Source: Symbiodinium natans (taxonomy: Eukaryota > Sar > Dinophyceae > Suessiales > Symbiodiniaceae). Taken from it: a stretch of DNA of 64,000 nucleotides. The translations under genes were made by a program, and so were the position numbers. The notes beneath the pieces were generated by a model. The model saw only the letters and a program-made list of their open reading frames with translations, ran no database searches and was not told where the DNA came from. Location: NCBI GenBank assembly GCA_905221605.1, contig CAJNDS010002228.1:312001-376000 (forward strand). The letters are read 5' to 3'. This document shows, piece after piece, positions 42,683-53,539 of the stretch; the stretch's first letter is position 1, and every line of letters begins with the position of its first letter.

Positions 42683-43126
42683 TTATGGAGTGCATCGCAC
42701 CAGCCAGGCTCTTGCAGCAGATTCCTCAAGCGCGCGTGTTGTAGTTGAATCCAAGTAGTTGCGCTCCATTGCAGCAAAAAGAGGAAACCTCACCGTCCCC
42801 AAACGGACAAGCGCCGCTCTGTACAGAAACGTCGCAGGGACATCCATCTGCCGAGAAAAAGCAAGGCCTGGCGAGCGACGAAGTTGGGAGAACGCGGACA
42901 ACGAAAGGACCAAATCAACAGGAACTGCTCCATCACTGACCTTCTCAAGGCCTCCAACAAGGACATCGTCGCAATGATTGTGTAGGACAAAATACTCCCC
43001 GATTGGACTGAGAAACTGTCCTCGATGCAAGGAAGCAACCTCTCCGAGCCCAACCTCCACAACTCCATGAAAATTTCCCACGCGAAGTGGACAAGCTGCC
43101 ACACGGTTTTTCTGAGAAGTGAACAT
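42683..43126 (-). CDS. 147-residue hypothetical protein, intronless
   Basis: ATG 43126 with an in-frame TAG immediately upstream, stop at 42683. Composition is natural along the whole length (FHGVVEVGLGEVASLHRGQF, PVDLVLSLSAFSQLRRSPGL). Third positions are less GC-rich than in the KAS gene. No signal peptide, membrane segment or known motif. Isolated between repeat-rich gaps. Confidence 0.6.
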   Translation of the reverse strand: MFTSQKNRVAACPLRVGNFHGVVEVGLGEVASLHRGQFLSPIGEYFVLHNHCDDVLVGGLEKVSDGAVPVDLVLSLSAFSQLRRSPGLAFSRQMDVPATFLYRAALVRLGTVRFPLFAAMERNYLDSTTTRALEESAARAWLVRCTP

Positions 43127-44073
43127 CTAACTTAAAGTTATGAACTATTTGGTGTACTTCGTTAGTAGTTCTGTGCGAATCCAAGGCCAAAGGCGCGCCA
43201 GCACTGGAATTCTAATTCAAGAATGTGACGTTCAAGCTACTAAGCTGCGGCGAGGTGCTGCTTAGCAAAGAGGACATGTTTGTTTTCTCCATATAAGAGA
43301 TGTGCAGCTACATCACCTCACAAAATGATGTGGTGCATTGTAGCGTTCGCGTTTCTTGACATGCATATCACTGCGAATGACAAGTGTCAAGTTGCGACAG
43401 TATATGCTTTAGAGTGTCTCGTGGTATACGCTTGGCATACTCGTCTAGCTGCATACAATATCACTGCAACCTAAAACATGTTTCACATGACCGCTGTCGT
43501 ATGCTGACGCGCTCAAACAAACAGATACCGATTACACTCGACCGGATTTTGCATGGCTCTGTCTAGTCTATGTGCAGTCGGCGGATTATAATCAGTCATG
43601 CTGGTGAGGCACCTGCTGATGTTGGTATCATATGTCCAAGTAGACCTGGCTCTACCACACAGCTAGAGGTTCTCATAGGGAGAAAACATAGCAAGACGTA
43701 GGCTTTTAGCATTTGCATATATATATATATATATACATATATCTACATATATATCTACCTGTATATATACATATATTTTTTATGTACACATTTTTTGATT
43801 TTTTGGGTTTGATGGTTTGAGGGCTCAAGGATTGTTGCGAGGGTGAGGCTTGAAAGGCAGATGCCTGATTCTGTCGAGGATTCTCATCCGTGATAGAAAA
43901 ATATCCCCCGTAAACCCTAAACCCTAAACCCAAAGCCCTAATTAAGCCCTAAACCCTAAACCCTAAACCCTAAACCTAACCCTGCAAGCCTATCTCCAAG
44001 CATTTTTTGAGCCCCGAAGTCTGAACCACCACGGTGCCTGAAATCAAGCCCAAGGCACCCTGAACCTGTGAAG
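43127..44073. other. gap with (TA)n and a telomere-like tract
   Basis: (TA)n at ~43717-43775 and CCCTAAA repeats at 43910-43985. 43280-43474 is open without ATG and not convincing. Confidence 0.4.
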
Positions 44074-44788
44074 GCTTGCCGGAAGCCTTCAGCCACTTTG
44101 ATGTGGACGGCAGGCCCGGGTCCAGAAGTGTGGAGACAAATTCGTGATATGTATGTAGGTAAAGGCATCAGGCTAGTCACGAGCGCGCTTTGTCTGACCC
44201 AACAGGTTGCGCAGGTAAGTTTCAACATGGTTGTCAGCTAGACAGCCGAAAAATTCGCGGTGTGCGTTCGCTCCTGCATCTGACCAGTGGGGTGGTCTCC
44301 TTCGAGAACTTTGCTCAAGTTGTGGCCGACGAGCTTGCTTCCGACTCAGTTCCGGATGGTGCATTGCGGCATGTGCGTTGTGTGTTACCTTTCCCGGCGG
44401 GGGGGGGGGGGTTGTCGTGAACCCTAAGCTCGAGAGAAAACGCATTGCATCCTGCACGTGACGTCATCCCCGTCAGCCACGGCTGCAGCAAACACAAGGA
44501 GCTGTAGGGTTGGAATGGGGATCTAGGGTTTGTAGCGTGTGTGGTCACCATCGAAGCCATCAACACAAAAGCTTCGCCCTGAAGCGCAACTCCCAGTACT
44601 CGCCCGAAGGACTGTGGCCCCAAGTCCTGTATCGCACAGCTCCCAAAGCCCTGAAGCGGAAATCCAAAAGCCGTTACCCCATGAGCCCCAAACTCCCAAG
44701 ACTCCCCGGCTCCCAGGCCTACACTGGCGCCCCGAAAGAACTCTGGGACCTCCTGGATGTTCAGGGCAAAGGAAGCTTGGAGGCCGAG
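44074..44788 (+). CDS. EF-hand protein, three exons (partial)
   Basis: Exons 44074-44113, 44288-44372 and 44585-44788. Joining the first two in phase (GC donor, CCAG acceptor) gives EAFSHFDVDGSGVVSFENFA, a good EF-hand: loop D-V-D-G-S-G-V-V with Asn at loop position 12 and Glu at 11. Exon 3 ends KELWDLLDVQGKGSLEAE, a second, degenerate loop lacking Asp at position 3, followed by a GC donor. Probably a calcium-responsive protein; paired EF-hands of this style occur in dinoflagellate calmodulin-like proteins and ion-channel tails, but no channel segment is seen here. 5' and 3' ends missing. Confidence 0.6.
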
Positions 44789-44854
44789 GCGCGTGGAGTG
44801 TCTCTGAGAGTGTGTGTGTGTGTGTTCTTTTTTTGGGGGGGTGGTGCTGGAGGT

Positions 44855-45135
44855 ACAGTATAGTATGGTATGGTTTCGTATAGCATAAGTTTGCGTAGTT
44901 TTTGTATAGATAGTATCAGTACAGTATCAGTTGTGTAGTATCAGTATAGCATAGTGTAGCATCAGCATCAGTACCAGTACCAGTATCGATATCGGTATAG
45001 CATATTCTGGTACGGTATGGTATAGTCTAGTCTAGTCGAGTATAGTATAGCATAGCATAGCATAGTATAGTATAGTATAGTATAGTATAGTTGTGTATAG
45101 TTGTGTATAGTTGTGTATAGTATAGTATAGTGAGT
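44855..45135. repeat. degenerate TAGTA minisatellite
   Basis: TATAG, CAGTA and TAGCA pentamers in long runs. A related block lies at 45732-45912, on the other side of the open frame at 45174. Confidence 0.85.
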
Positions 45136-45173
45136 GAGTGAGTGAGTAAGCGACTCGCTGCACGCAGTGGGAC

Positions 45174-45620
45174 GTGCAGAAAGCCATGCCAAAGGCGCCG
45201 ATCCCTCCCGGCTTCTCAGGGGGCTCCGCAAACGTCGGAGTTCACGCTGGCGAACGCCCCAGCCCAGGAAACGACGTTCCAAGGCCAGCAAATGGCCCGG
45301 TTACGCAAGAGCGCATGCTTGCAGACGCAAGAACAACAACTAGGCAGGCCCGCCACGAGCAAGCTGGTTTGAGGGCAAGGCAGCGTGCCATCCTCGCGGA
45401 AGTTCATGCGACAAGGGCTCTTCCCCTGACAGTCTCCCATCAAGGTACTATGCCAAACAAGCAACGTCGCCTCTGCATTGGGCGGTGCCCGGCCGTGTGC
45501 CAATGTTGGCGAGCACACTTCTCTGCAGATCCCTCTACAGACAGTGACACTAGGTGCATGACGCGACCCGTGTGGCACTTACTTTCCCAAGTCACTCAGT
45601 CACTACCTTTTCCTGGATAA
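45174..45620 (+). CDS. candidate coding frame between two pentamer-repeat blocks
   Basis: 148 codons open without an initial ATG. AMPKAPIPPGFSGGSANVGV and LADARTTTRQARHEQAGLRA are protein-like. A second frame is also open. No family recognised. Confidence 0.35.
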   Translation: MQKAMPKAPIPPGFSGGSANVGVHAGERPSPGNDVPRPANGPVTQERMLADARTTTRQARHEQAGLRARQRAILAEVHATRALPLTVSHQGTMPNKQRRLCIGRCPAVCQCWRAHFSADPSTDSDTRCMTRPVWHLLSQVTQSLPFPG

Positions 45621-47092
45621 GGGGGAATGGCAAACTCCATCCAACCCCCCACAAGCAGCTCACATGACAGTATACCCTCAGACTGAACAGTGAAGGCCAA
45701 AGCTGTGACCAACACCCGCTTCGGACGAGGGATAGTATAGTATTGTGTATCGCATAGTACCGTATAGTATCGTATAGTATCAGTATGGTATCAGTAAAGT
45801 GTCAGTATTGTATCAGTATCAGTATCAACGAAGTATCAGCATCATCAGTGTAGTATCAGTTTAGTCGCATCAGTACGGTAGTACCGATATAGTAGAATCA
45901 GTATAGCATAGTTTAGGGGTTTGGTGAGTTTTGAATTGGAGCGCTTCAAAGGTTTACTGCCTTGGGCTTTTCTTCTTGATGCCGTGGCATGCGTGGCTCC
46001 GTTGCATGCAGGAGTGGGCCCAGCTCGATGCATCTTCTGACCAGGCTGGGCGACGATGTTGGGTTTAGGGTTTAGGGTTTGCGGTTTAGGGTTTACGGTT
46101 TAGGGTTCAGGGTTTCAGCCTCCCCAATGGTATGGCGACATGAAGCACTTGCAACCTTGGTTTTCGGATCTCGTGGGTTTAGGGCGTCTTGGTCTCTTGG
46201 GTTTGGGGCATTTTGGAGTTGAATCACTTGCAACATGGTTTAGGGTCTTTTGGGTTTGGCGTTTTGGGGTTTATCGCGCCTTCGTCATAATGAGAAGTAA
46301 CTGTAATCGCAAGGAAGTTTTTTTTTGCGCTGCGTGAGCTCTCTGCTTCTCTCTTTGAAGAGCTGTGACGAAGCCTTCCTCAAAGAGGGAAAGTGGACAG
46401 TGGTGCATCCAATTTGCAGCAGCACGTTGTCCTAGCATGTCCTATCTGAGCGACCGCTTCCTGAAGTCCTAGCGTGACGACATCGTGCTGTTAGGTGTAT
46501 CGGGACCTACGAGTCTTTGCACAGCCGCGCTCGCTGCATGTTAGTCTTCTCTTAAGTACCAGGGCCAAGAACCCTAGCAACAACTGAGCACCGAACGTTG
46601 GACATCTGAACCCGTGCGCCCCAAAAACCCCTAACCCGTAACCCCTAAACCCATCCTAAACCCTAAACCCTTCACCCTAAACCCTAAACCCCAAACATCC
46701 CCTAAGTCTTTGCACTGCTTCGGCTTTGCAATGTCGGCAGGTGGAGGAAGGCGCGGAGACCGAGGCTGTCGATTGAGGGCCTTTTGTGGTTCCAATTCTT
46801 TTGGTTTTAGAGGCTTAGGGTTTAGGGGGGGGGGGGGGTTAAGGAGGTTTAAGAGATTTAAGGCTTAAGGAGGGTTAAGGGTGTTAGATTTTGGGGGGTT
46901 TTTCGGGGTGCCGAGTCTCTCATTTGGCCATGAAGCCTTCCATAACACCTATGAGCTCAACAGAACACCTCTGCAAGATCTGCAGGGGTTTAGGTTTAGG
47001 GTTCAGGGTTTAGGGTCTATAAGGGTTTAGGGGTTGAGGCCCCTCAACGTCCCCCCTTCCCCTTCAGACCCACTCCTTTTGGCTTTTGGGTT
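45621..47092. other. gap with repeats
   Basis: 45732-45912 TAGTA-type repeats; TTTAGGG-like tracts at 46060-46110, 46620-46700 and 46985-47030; a G-run at 46825-46838. No supported gene. Confidence 0.5.
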
Positions 47093-47317
47093 TTGCGGCT
47101 TAGTGCTTTCAAGGGGCTCAGCACCACAACGTGTGTGCAGATCATAGGCTACGATGATGATGTGCTTAAGCAAATTTTAGACATCTTAGACATGACATGC
47201 ACTCCGCACGCCGGAAGTGACCGTTATACAACATCTTCACCATGGGTTTCAGCCCGTTCCGAATACAAACCCCACCCCCGAAGGCCCGCCAGTGAATCAC
47301 TGGCTGGTTCTTCCTAG
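47093..47317 (+). CDS. candidate exon
   Basis: Frame includes VQIIGYDDDVLKQILDILDM after a CAG. Open to 47317 without ATG. Boundaries and family unknown. Confidence 0.3.
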   Translation: MRLSAFKGLSTTTCVQIIGYDDDVLKQILDILDMTCTPHAGSDRYTTSSPWVSARSEYKPHPRRPASESLAGSS

Positions 47318-47484
47318 GTAATGAGGGAATGCGGTACCCTATATAGTCCCTAAAAGGGTATATATATATATTCTTATACTAAATCTTTAAAAAAACATAA
47401 AAATAAATATAAATATAAATATATAGATATAGATGGATATATATATATATATATAAAGGGGAGCGCGAATTCCCTCATTTCCTA
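47315..47484. mobile_element. MITE-like element, family E, with AT-rich core
   Basis: The left end AGGTAATGAGGGAATGCG pairs with the right end CGCGAATTCCCTCATTTCCT. The core is TATA- and AAATAT-rich. About 170 bp. Confidence 0.55.
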
Positions 47485-47596
47485 CGAAGAACCCCGGGGA
47501 TCAGGAGTCCAGTCTTCCTCCTGGCTGGGATACCGACCTTGGCCCAGAGGAGAGCCAGGCAATCCTGAACGAAGCCCAGGAGGCCCCCAAAAGGGG

Positions 47597-47745
47597 TTCA
47601 GGGTTTAGGGTTTTTAGGGTTTTTAGGGTTTAGGGTTTATGGGGTATAGGGGTTAGGGGTTAGGGTTTAGGGTTTATAGGGTTTAGGGTTTAGGGTTTAG
47701 GGTTTAGGGTTTAGGGTTTAGGGTTTAGGGTTTAGGGTTTAGGGG
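47597..47745. repeat. (TTTAGGG)n array with variants
   Basis: About 20 heptamers with some TTTTAGGG and TATAGGG variants. Confidence 0.9.
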
Positions 47746-48033
47746 TGCTTCGGGGAAGTTGGGGTCCTCTTGGGCGGCTTGCGGGCGGCCTTGCAGCGTT
47801 CTTGTGGGGTTCTTGAGGTGGGAGGGTGTAGGTTTTTGGGGTTAGGGGCTTTTTGGGGCCCTGTTCAGGTTAGTGGCCGGTTGTAGGGACGATTTCCTGC
47901 TAAACATGATGTCCTCCACAGCTGAAAGCTTACCATGAATCCATGCCACAAGTTCTCTATGACCCTATGAACTCTGCCTGCCCTGGGCCCCAAGCCCTCT
48001 CATCGCTGCACGGCAGCCCCGAGTGCAGAGCAG

Positions 48034-49235
48034 GTGTCGGCGCGGCTCGCGAACTCCCTCGCCGAGCGTGGGGCCGGCCCAGCCGACCCCAATGAGGTGG
48101 CTTGGGGTATAGGGTTTAGGGTTTAGGGTTTAGGGTTTAGGGTGCAGGGTTTAGGTTTCAGAGGGGCGGGGGGGTGGGGGGGTGGGGGGGAAGCTTTACA
48201 ATGGATGGGTTTGGGATTTCTTTGCAAAAGGGGGGGGTTGAATTACTCGTGTTGGGGTTTCGGTCCGCTGCGGTCGAGCCGATGCTATGAACACTTCGTC
48301 CAAGAGCACCATTCATATCTGCCAGTGCTGCATCTGTGGATAGCATCAGGGATGCTGATCCGGGACTCTGGTTTTTTGTATGTCAAGCTTATTCAACTCT
48401 TCGCTGGACGCGCTAGTTCACCCAAGAGTACGCCTCTGGGGGCGGAAGAAGCTCCTGCCTTTTTATCCCCCAAGCTGTTCTCTGATGCAGGTCTTTGGCT
48501 GGGCTCTTCGGGTGGTTCTGAAACGCCATGGTCGACCTCTGTCGGATCCACAGCTCCCTTTGGGATATAGCAATATAGCAATATACTAATATGGTCATAT
48601 ACTAATATAGTCATATAGCAATATACGCATATAGTAATATACTAATATAGCAATAGAATAATATAGTTATACAGTAATATAGATCCACATGTGCACACGA
48701 AAGGAGAGACAGACCGCGGCTTCCTGAGGCCTGACGCGCAGCGCTCTCCCTCCACGCCAGGTGGGCACAGCCAGATTCGACGTCGAGGATCACGATCATG
48801 CGCATGAGGCATCTGTGTATTACATGAAATTACATGATACATTATATTTATTAATATGTTTATATATATATACATATGTGCAAGCTACAGATTTCTACAG
48901 AAGGATGGAAGTATGCCTTACAGTCTTTTGTATAATTCGAGAAGGCATCGTGCAGATCTGGTCAGGCCTTGGCAGGGGCATGGAGAAGCCGCGGGATGCG
49001 ACTGGGATGCAGCCACCGTAGAGCCCTAGTCAGGGTTTAGGGTTTAGGGTTGTAGGGTGTAGGGTGTAGGGTTTAGGGTTTAGGGTCTAGGGCCTAGGGT
49101 TTAGGGTTTAGGGTTTAGGATTTGACGTTTGGGGTTTAGGGCTTCCCTAAACCGCAAAACCCCACACAACGGCCTCATCTGAGCCTACCACCGCTGAAGG
49201 CTTCCGCCTATGCCAGCCTGGAGGATCTGGGCCAG
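48034..49235 (+). CDS. unidentified gene, two phase-0 exons
   Basis: 48034-48096 (CAG|GT ... GT donor) reads VSARLANSLAERGAGPADPN; 49200-49235 (GAAG|GC ... GC donor) reads ASAYASLEDLGQ. Both ends are phase 0. The intron contains TTTAGGG tracts, an ATATAG-type minisatellite and other open frames. Family unknown. Confidence 0.45.
48258..48570 (+). CDS. candidate coding frame inside the preceding intron
   Basis: Frame YEHFVQEHHSYLPVLHLWIA ... FLYVKLIQLFAGRASSPKST, stop ~48570. Protein-like; no ATG identified at its natural start. Confidence 0.3.
48571..48690. repeat. ATATAG-CAAT/TAAT minisatellite
   Basis: Units AATATAGC, AATATACT and CATATAGT recur over 120 bases. Confidence 0.8.
49030..49145. 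repeat. degenerate TTTAGGG tract
   Basis: TTTAGGG units mixed with GTAGGGT and CTAGGGC variants. Confidence 0.8.
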
Positions 49236-49639
49236 GCGTGGTCCGGGCCCCGCCCTCAGTGTCTTGTTGTTAGAACTATTTTTCCATCATCATTAATGTT
49301 GCTATCATTTTTTTAAGCTTAGCCATTTTCATTTTTATTCGTACTTGTGTTTCGATTTTGAATATGAGATCTCTCGCTCTGTGTGCTTGAGTTTGTTTTA
49401 CTGTGATTGTTTTCTAGTATCGTCATCAGTATGCCCATTACGGATATGTCCTCATTTTTTGCTACTTATTGTTTCTTATTGGGACTACTACTAAGAATAT
49501 TCTTCCGGAATTCTCACCATTGTTGTATATTCTTGTCGTTTTCATGAATGTCATTGTTGCCATTATTGCCATTATTGTCACGATTGTCACTATCAGCATT
49601 GTTATCATTATTCATGGCTATGCTTTCCTTATTCCTTGC

Positions 49640-49698
49640 CATTCTATCTATCTATCTATCTATAGATCTATCTATCTATCTATCTATCTATCTATATA
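49640..49698. repeat. (ATCT)n microsatellite in an AT-rich stretch
   Basis: ATCT tetramers over about 55 bases. The surrounding 49265-49720 is AT-rich with TTATTGCCA units and no supported gene. Confidence 0.9.
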
Positions 49699-50281
49699 CA
49701 AACTTGATCGTTGTTAAACAATCGCATGTTGTGCATTTTTTGCTGCTTGCATCTCCTACTCGAGCCCCTTATTCAAAAACACGCCGCAAAGTTCCAAACC
49801 CGAAACGCTCGACCGAATCTTGGCCCTTCTCCTGGCAGGTTCCATGCCGACCGGCCAGCGCAGACGGTGGAAGCCGTTGAAGGCCGGCGTGGGAGTAGGC
49901 ACATCTAGAGTAGTACAGGAACAACACCCCAAGAGATGCTTTAAAGAGTGAACATAAGAAGACTAAGAATGGCTCCCATGGCATCCCAGCACAAATGGTT
50001 GTTTCAACCAGGGACAAAGGCCAGTTTGATTGCATGCGGGTGGCGCTCCACACCCTCCTCTCCCAATCCTGCCAGCAACCCCAAAACCCTAATCAAGCCA
50101 TAAACCCTCCAACCCCACTGAATCCTAAACCCAACAAAAGGGGGGTGACTGTAAACCCTATAGCCTATAGCCCTATATCCAAAAGTTTCCCACCGCACCG
50201 CAGCAGGGTTGGCGAGGCAAACGCTCACGACCATCCCGGCGGACCCTAAACCCTAAACCCCAAACCCCAAACCCCACCACC

Positions 50282-52696
50282 ATGTCCTCGGATTCACATG
50301 CTTTCGCCGCTTTTGCACAAAGCTCCGCAGGAGACGAGGAGCAGAAGGACCTGGAGGTGGGTGAGTGGTCAGCATGAGCATGAGTTCCGCAATCCTCGAA
50401 GATTGGGCGGGGGTGGCAGAATGGAGCCGCTGTTTCGATTCGTAGTGCCGTAGCAGTTATATTTGCAAGTTTGGTGGTGTGGTAATGGTCGCATGAGGGG
50501 GAGAAGGAGTTTCATTCCTACTCGCAGGCCACTGTTCGGAAGCAGCTCTCCCAAGCTACCGAGGAGCTTGTTTGGGAGGCTCACTCTCTGCCCTGACAGT
50601 GGTCTGTACTTTAAGGGGTGTACCGATGCTCTCGCAGTCACGTTCCTCTAAATGCATACGCTGACGACACCCAGCCTTGTGACTTGTGAGCATAAAGAAG
50701 TAGAAAGACAAGGACTCATCATCTTGATTTGCAGCTCACTGATATGCCATGCAACCTTGCCCAGAAAACCTAGGACTTGTTCACGGCCATCCAAGCAGCC
50801 TTTCTAAGCACAGCACCGGCAGGCAATTGCGCAGGCGACTGGTGGCGGCCAGGACGAGGAGCTGGCAAGCGTAGCCGAGGCAGGGTGCAAGGTGGAGGTG
50901 TTTTTTTGCGCGCGTGCCTACTTATAGTCGTTGTTGTTGACACATACTACGGAACTTCACTGCCCGTAAGATGGCAATGCGTGCTGATCGGGGCACACGG
51001 GTACCTGACCCCTGCAGACAGCCATCTTTGTCCAGCCGGGTAACCGGGTCAACTCTGTTTAATTCAACCGTGCTTGTGGTTGTAGCACTCTTGAAGAGAT
51101 GAACGCTTCAGGGGTCATGCGGCTTGCACGAGGTGCTTCTCAACGACTTCCTGCTCGTCACCGATGCTCTGATGGAAGCTCTGGTGCCGCGGCGTGTTTG
51201 GCAGCTTAGTGCCGTCCGGGGACAAGATAAGCTAGAAACATGTTTTTTCTAACGTTGGGAGAGCGCCTCTCACGAGGCAAAACAGTACCGGCTAGGGCTG
51301 CAAGACATCTCGATCTCTCGGCAGGTCTCAGGAAGCATCGAGAGCTGGCTGATGACTCTTGGCACCCTCCTTACACTCTATTTCGTGATTGAGCCAGCTG
51401 GAGGGAAGTTATTTCGTTTGTTCAGCGTGCTTGCTGATGGACGTTGTCTGCATTGACTCCGGCAGTGAGAGCCACGAGCCTGCTCCTTTTTGTAACCGTG
51501 CAAGTCGGCTTTACCCTCTGTTGGGTATATATATATATATATACGATATGGTTATATATATATAATTATATACATATACATATATAACCGTATCATGTTT
51601 ATTTCACAGAATGCCGAATGAACCTTTGGTTCCCCTAACAAAGCTGGACAGGTCCCCGCTTGACCCCTGAAACGTGAAGAAAAGGCGTGGAGACCCCGGG
51701 AACCGAGAGCCAGCAACAGCAGTTCCAGGCTGGGAATCTGCACTTTACTTGGAGGCTCATGGTGCTTATTAACCAGTTATAACCGTATGTATAACCCACG
51801 TATAAGACCGTTAAGTGCCCAATATGGTTATAAGTACGGTTATAAGTACAGTTATAAGTAGTTAATAAGTACCATGAACTTGTTACCGCTGCTTCTTCTC
51901 TTCGGGAGAAGGGACATGGAGTGGGCTGAGAAGCTCTAAACTTATCATCGCCAGGCTCTGACAGATGAGCTGCAGACAGTGCTTACCACTGAGGGCGCAG
52001 AGAATAGCGAGGTGCAGTGCCACTCGGGTTGTGTGTTCGCTACTTTGTCTTCTTCTTGTTTTAACGTGTCTCCGTGGGAAGATCGATTGGGATCTAGTCT
52101 TTTGGGAGGGCGGGGGGGGTGTGTGTGGGTGTGGGCTAGAGTGAGAGCGTTGGCCCAAACGTTAATATAGGTGTGAAGGGGGGCCGGAGCTCGGATTTGA
52201 GGGAGGCTGAATGCGAGTTTCAAGGAGTGAGACAGTGCACCCTTGTAACTTGAGAGGGGACGAAAGATATTCATTTTTCCTTTCTGGAAATGCCCGTCGC
52301 TACGTGCTCTTCCCAGCTCCACACGATGCAAAAACTTTAACCACCACCTTCTTCCCCTTCAAAATCTACCATGTCGCTATACACCTTAATTCATAATTTA
52401 GCAGTCCCTATACACCTAAGTTTAGCAGTCCCGATACACCCTTAGTTTAGGAGCCCCTATAGACCCTTAGTTTAGGAGCCCAATGGGAGGAGTTTAGCAG
52501 TCCCGATACACCATTAGTTTAAGAGCCCAATGAGAGGCGTTTAGCAGTCCCTATTCACCTTTTGCTTATAGTAGCCCAATGGGAAGCTGACCAGGACTCC
52601 GTGGCCCACGTCTGCCGCCTCACCGTCGCCGCGCCAGAGCTCCAGGAGCTTTGCACGGCGCGGACGGCCGAGGTCTTGCAGGAGACGCGGCTTTAA
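50282..52696 (+). CDS. unidentified gene with complete start and stop; weakly PH-like central exon
   Basis: First exon 50282-50356 begins MSSDSHAFAAFAQSSAGDEE. Then 50528-50578 (ATVRKQLSQATEELVWE), 50823-50897 (AIAQATGGGQDEELASVAEA...), an exon from 51112 (GSCGLHEVLLNDFLLVTDAL...), possibly 51325 onward, 51955-52011 (ALTDELQTVLTTEGAENSE) and terminal 52595-52696 (DSVAHVCRLTVAAPELQELC..., TAA). Every placed junction is phase 0 with AG|G acceptors and GT or GC donors. The HEVLLNDFLLVT strand resembles the core of PH domains; this is only suggestive. Introns hold a family C element, (TA)n and a short tandem repeat. Confidence 0.65.
51757..51877. mobile_element. MITE-like element, family C copy 3 (full)
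   Basis: The left end TCATGGTGCTTATTAACCAG is the near complement of the right end GTTAATAAGTACCATGA; internal GGTTATAAGTACAG units are repeated. About 121 bp. Confidence 0.65.
52398..52578. repeat. tandem repeat of ~28-31 bp (TTTAGCAGTCCC unit)
   Basis: Five to seven units such as TTTAGCAGTCCCGATACACC and TTTAGGAGCCCAATGGGAGG, in an intron of the 50.3-52.7 kb gene. Confidence 0.8.
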
Positions 52697-52806
52697 GGGT
52701 TTAGGGTTTAGGGTTTGGGGTTACTGAGGAATGCCCCCAAAGTGTTCCGTGAGAAACTACTCTAGGGGGCTTGTAAGGGGCGTGCCGTAGAGTACCTTGC
52801 ACCTGC

Positions 52807-53205
52807 ATGCAGAGAAGGTGCAAAGAAGAGACTGCGTGCAGGGAAGGTGCAAGGCAGGGACAATTTAGTGACATCAGAAAGAATCTCCGAGAGCCTCGGG
52901 ATGCCGACAAAAATGTGCAGCCCGCTCCTGCCGCTACTTGTGCGAGTGGCTCAGAATACAGCCCCTGGCTCTCCTCGCAAGGAGCAGGCTCCCCACCGGA
53001 TGCTGACTCCGAGCAGGCATGCGGGCGTTGGTCGAGGGAGCCAGCAGCCCTAGGGTGGCACGGTTGTCTTCGGTGTTTAAAGCTTCAAGGACGGATTGGG
53101 ATTGAGAAGGAAGCTGGTGAAACGGCATTGTTGGGGAGCTTGATTTCTTGCATGATGTTTTGGGAGAGCAGGTTTGTGGTGACTTGTCATGACTTGCCAT
53201 GTTAA
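52807..53205. other. region open on both strands
   Basis: A 133-codon plus frame and an 88-codon minus frame (ATG 53200) overlap. Both look protein-like, so no call is made. The start contains a direct ~28-bp repeat (TGCAGAGAAGGTGCAAAG / TGCAGGGAAGGTGCAAGG). Confidence 0.3.
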
Positions 53206-53413
53206 TGGGTCAGAAGTGAATACACCGCTTCAAAATGTCCCCGCACCTAAGCAAATGCTCACGATTCCTGGGCCATTCGGGCAAGTTCTAGACATGCTAC
53301 GCGCATGTACTCCTGATGCCAAAGCTTGTCTGCACATTACACAGTTGCTTTGGCGCTTTGTTGCAAGAATCCTCGTGGAGGACTTGGCCGGCTTATCAAC
53401 TGCGTACTCTTGA
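53189..53413 (+). CDS. 74-residue hypothetical ORF or terminal exon
   Basis: ATG 53189; NGSEVNTPLQNVPAPKQMLT, then FGQVLDMLRACTPDAKACLH and LLWRFVARILVEDLAGLSTA, TGA 53413. Helical and natural. Immediately upstream of telomere-like repeats. Family unknown. Confidence 0.45.
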   Translation: MTCHVNGSEVNTPLQNVPAPKQMLTIPGPFGQVLDMLRACTPDAKACLHITQLLWRFVARILVEDLAGLSTAYS

Positions 53414-53539
53414 ATTGATCCCTAAACCCTATAAACCCTATAAACCCTATATACCCCTATATACCCCTATACAACCCTGTAAGCCGTGTATCACCCTAAA
53501 CCCCAAAAGCCCCGGCCCTACCCCTCGCCCCTGGACCAG

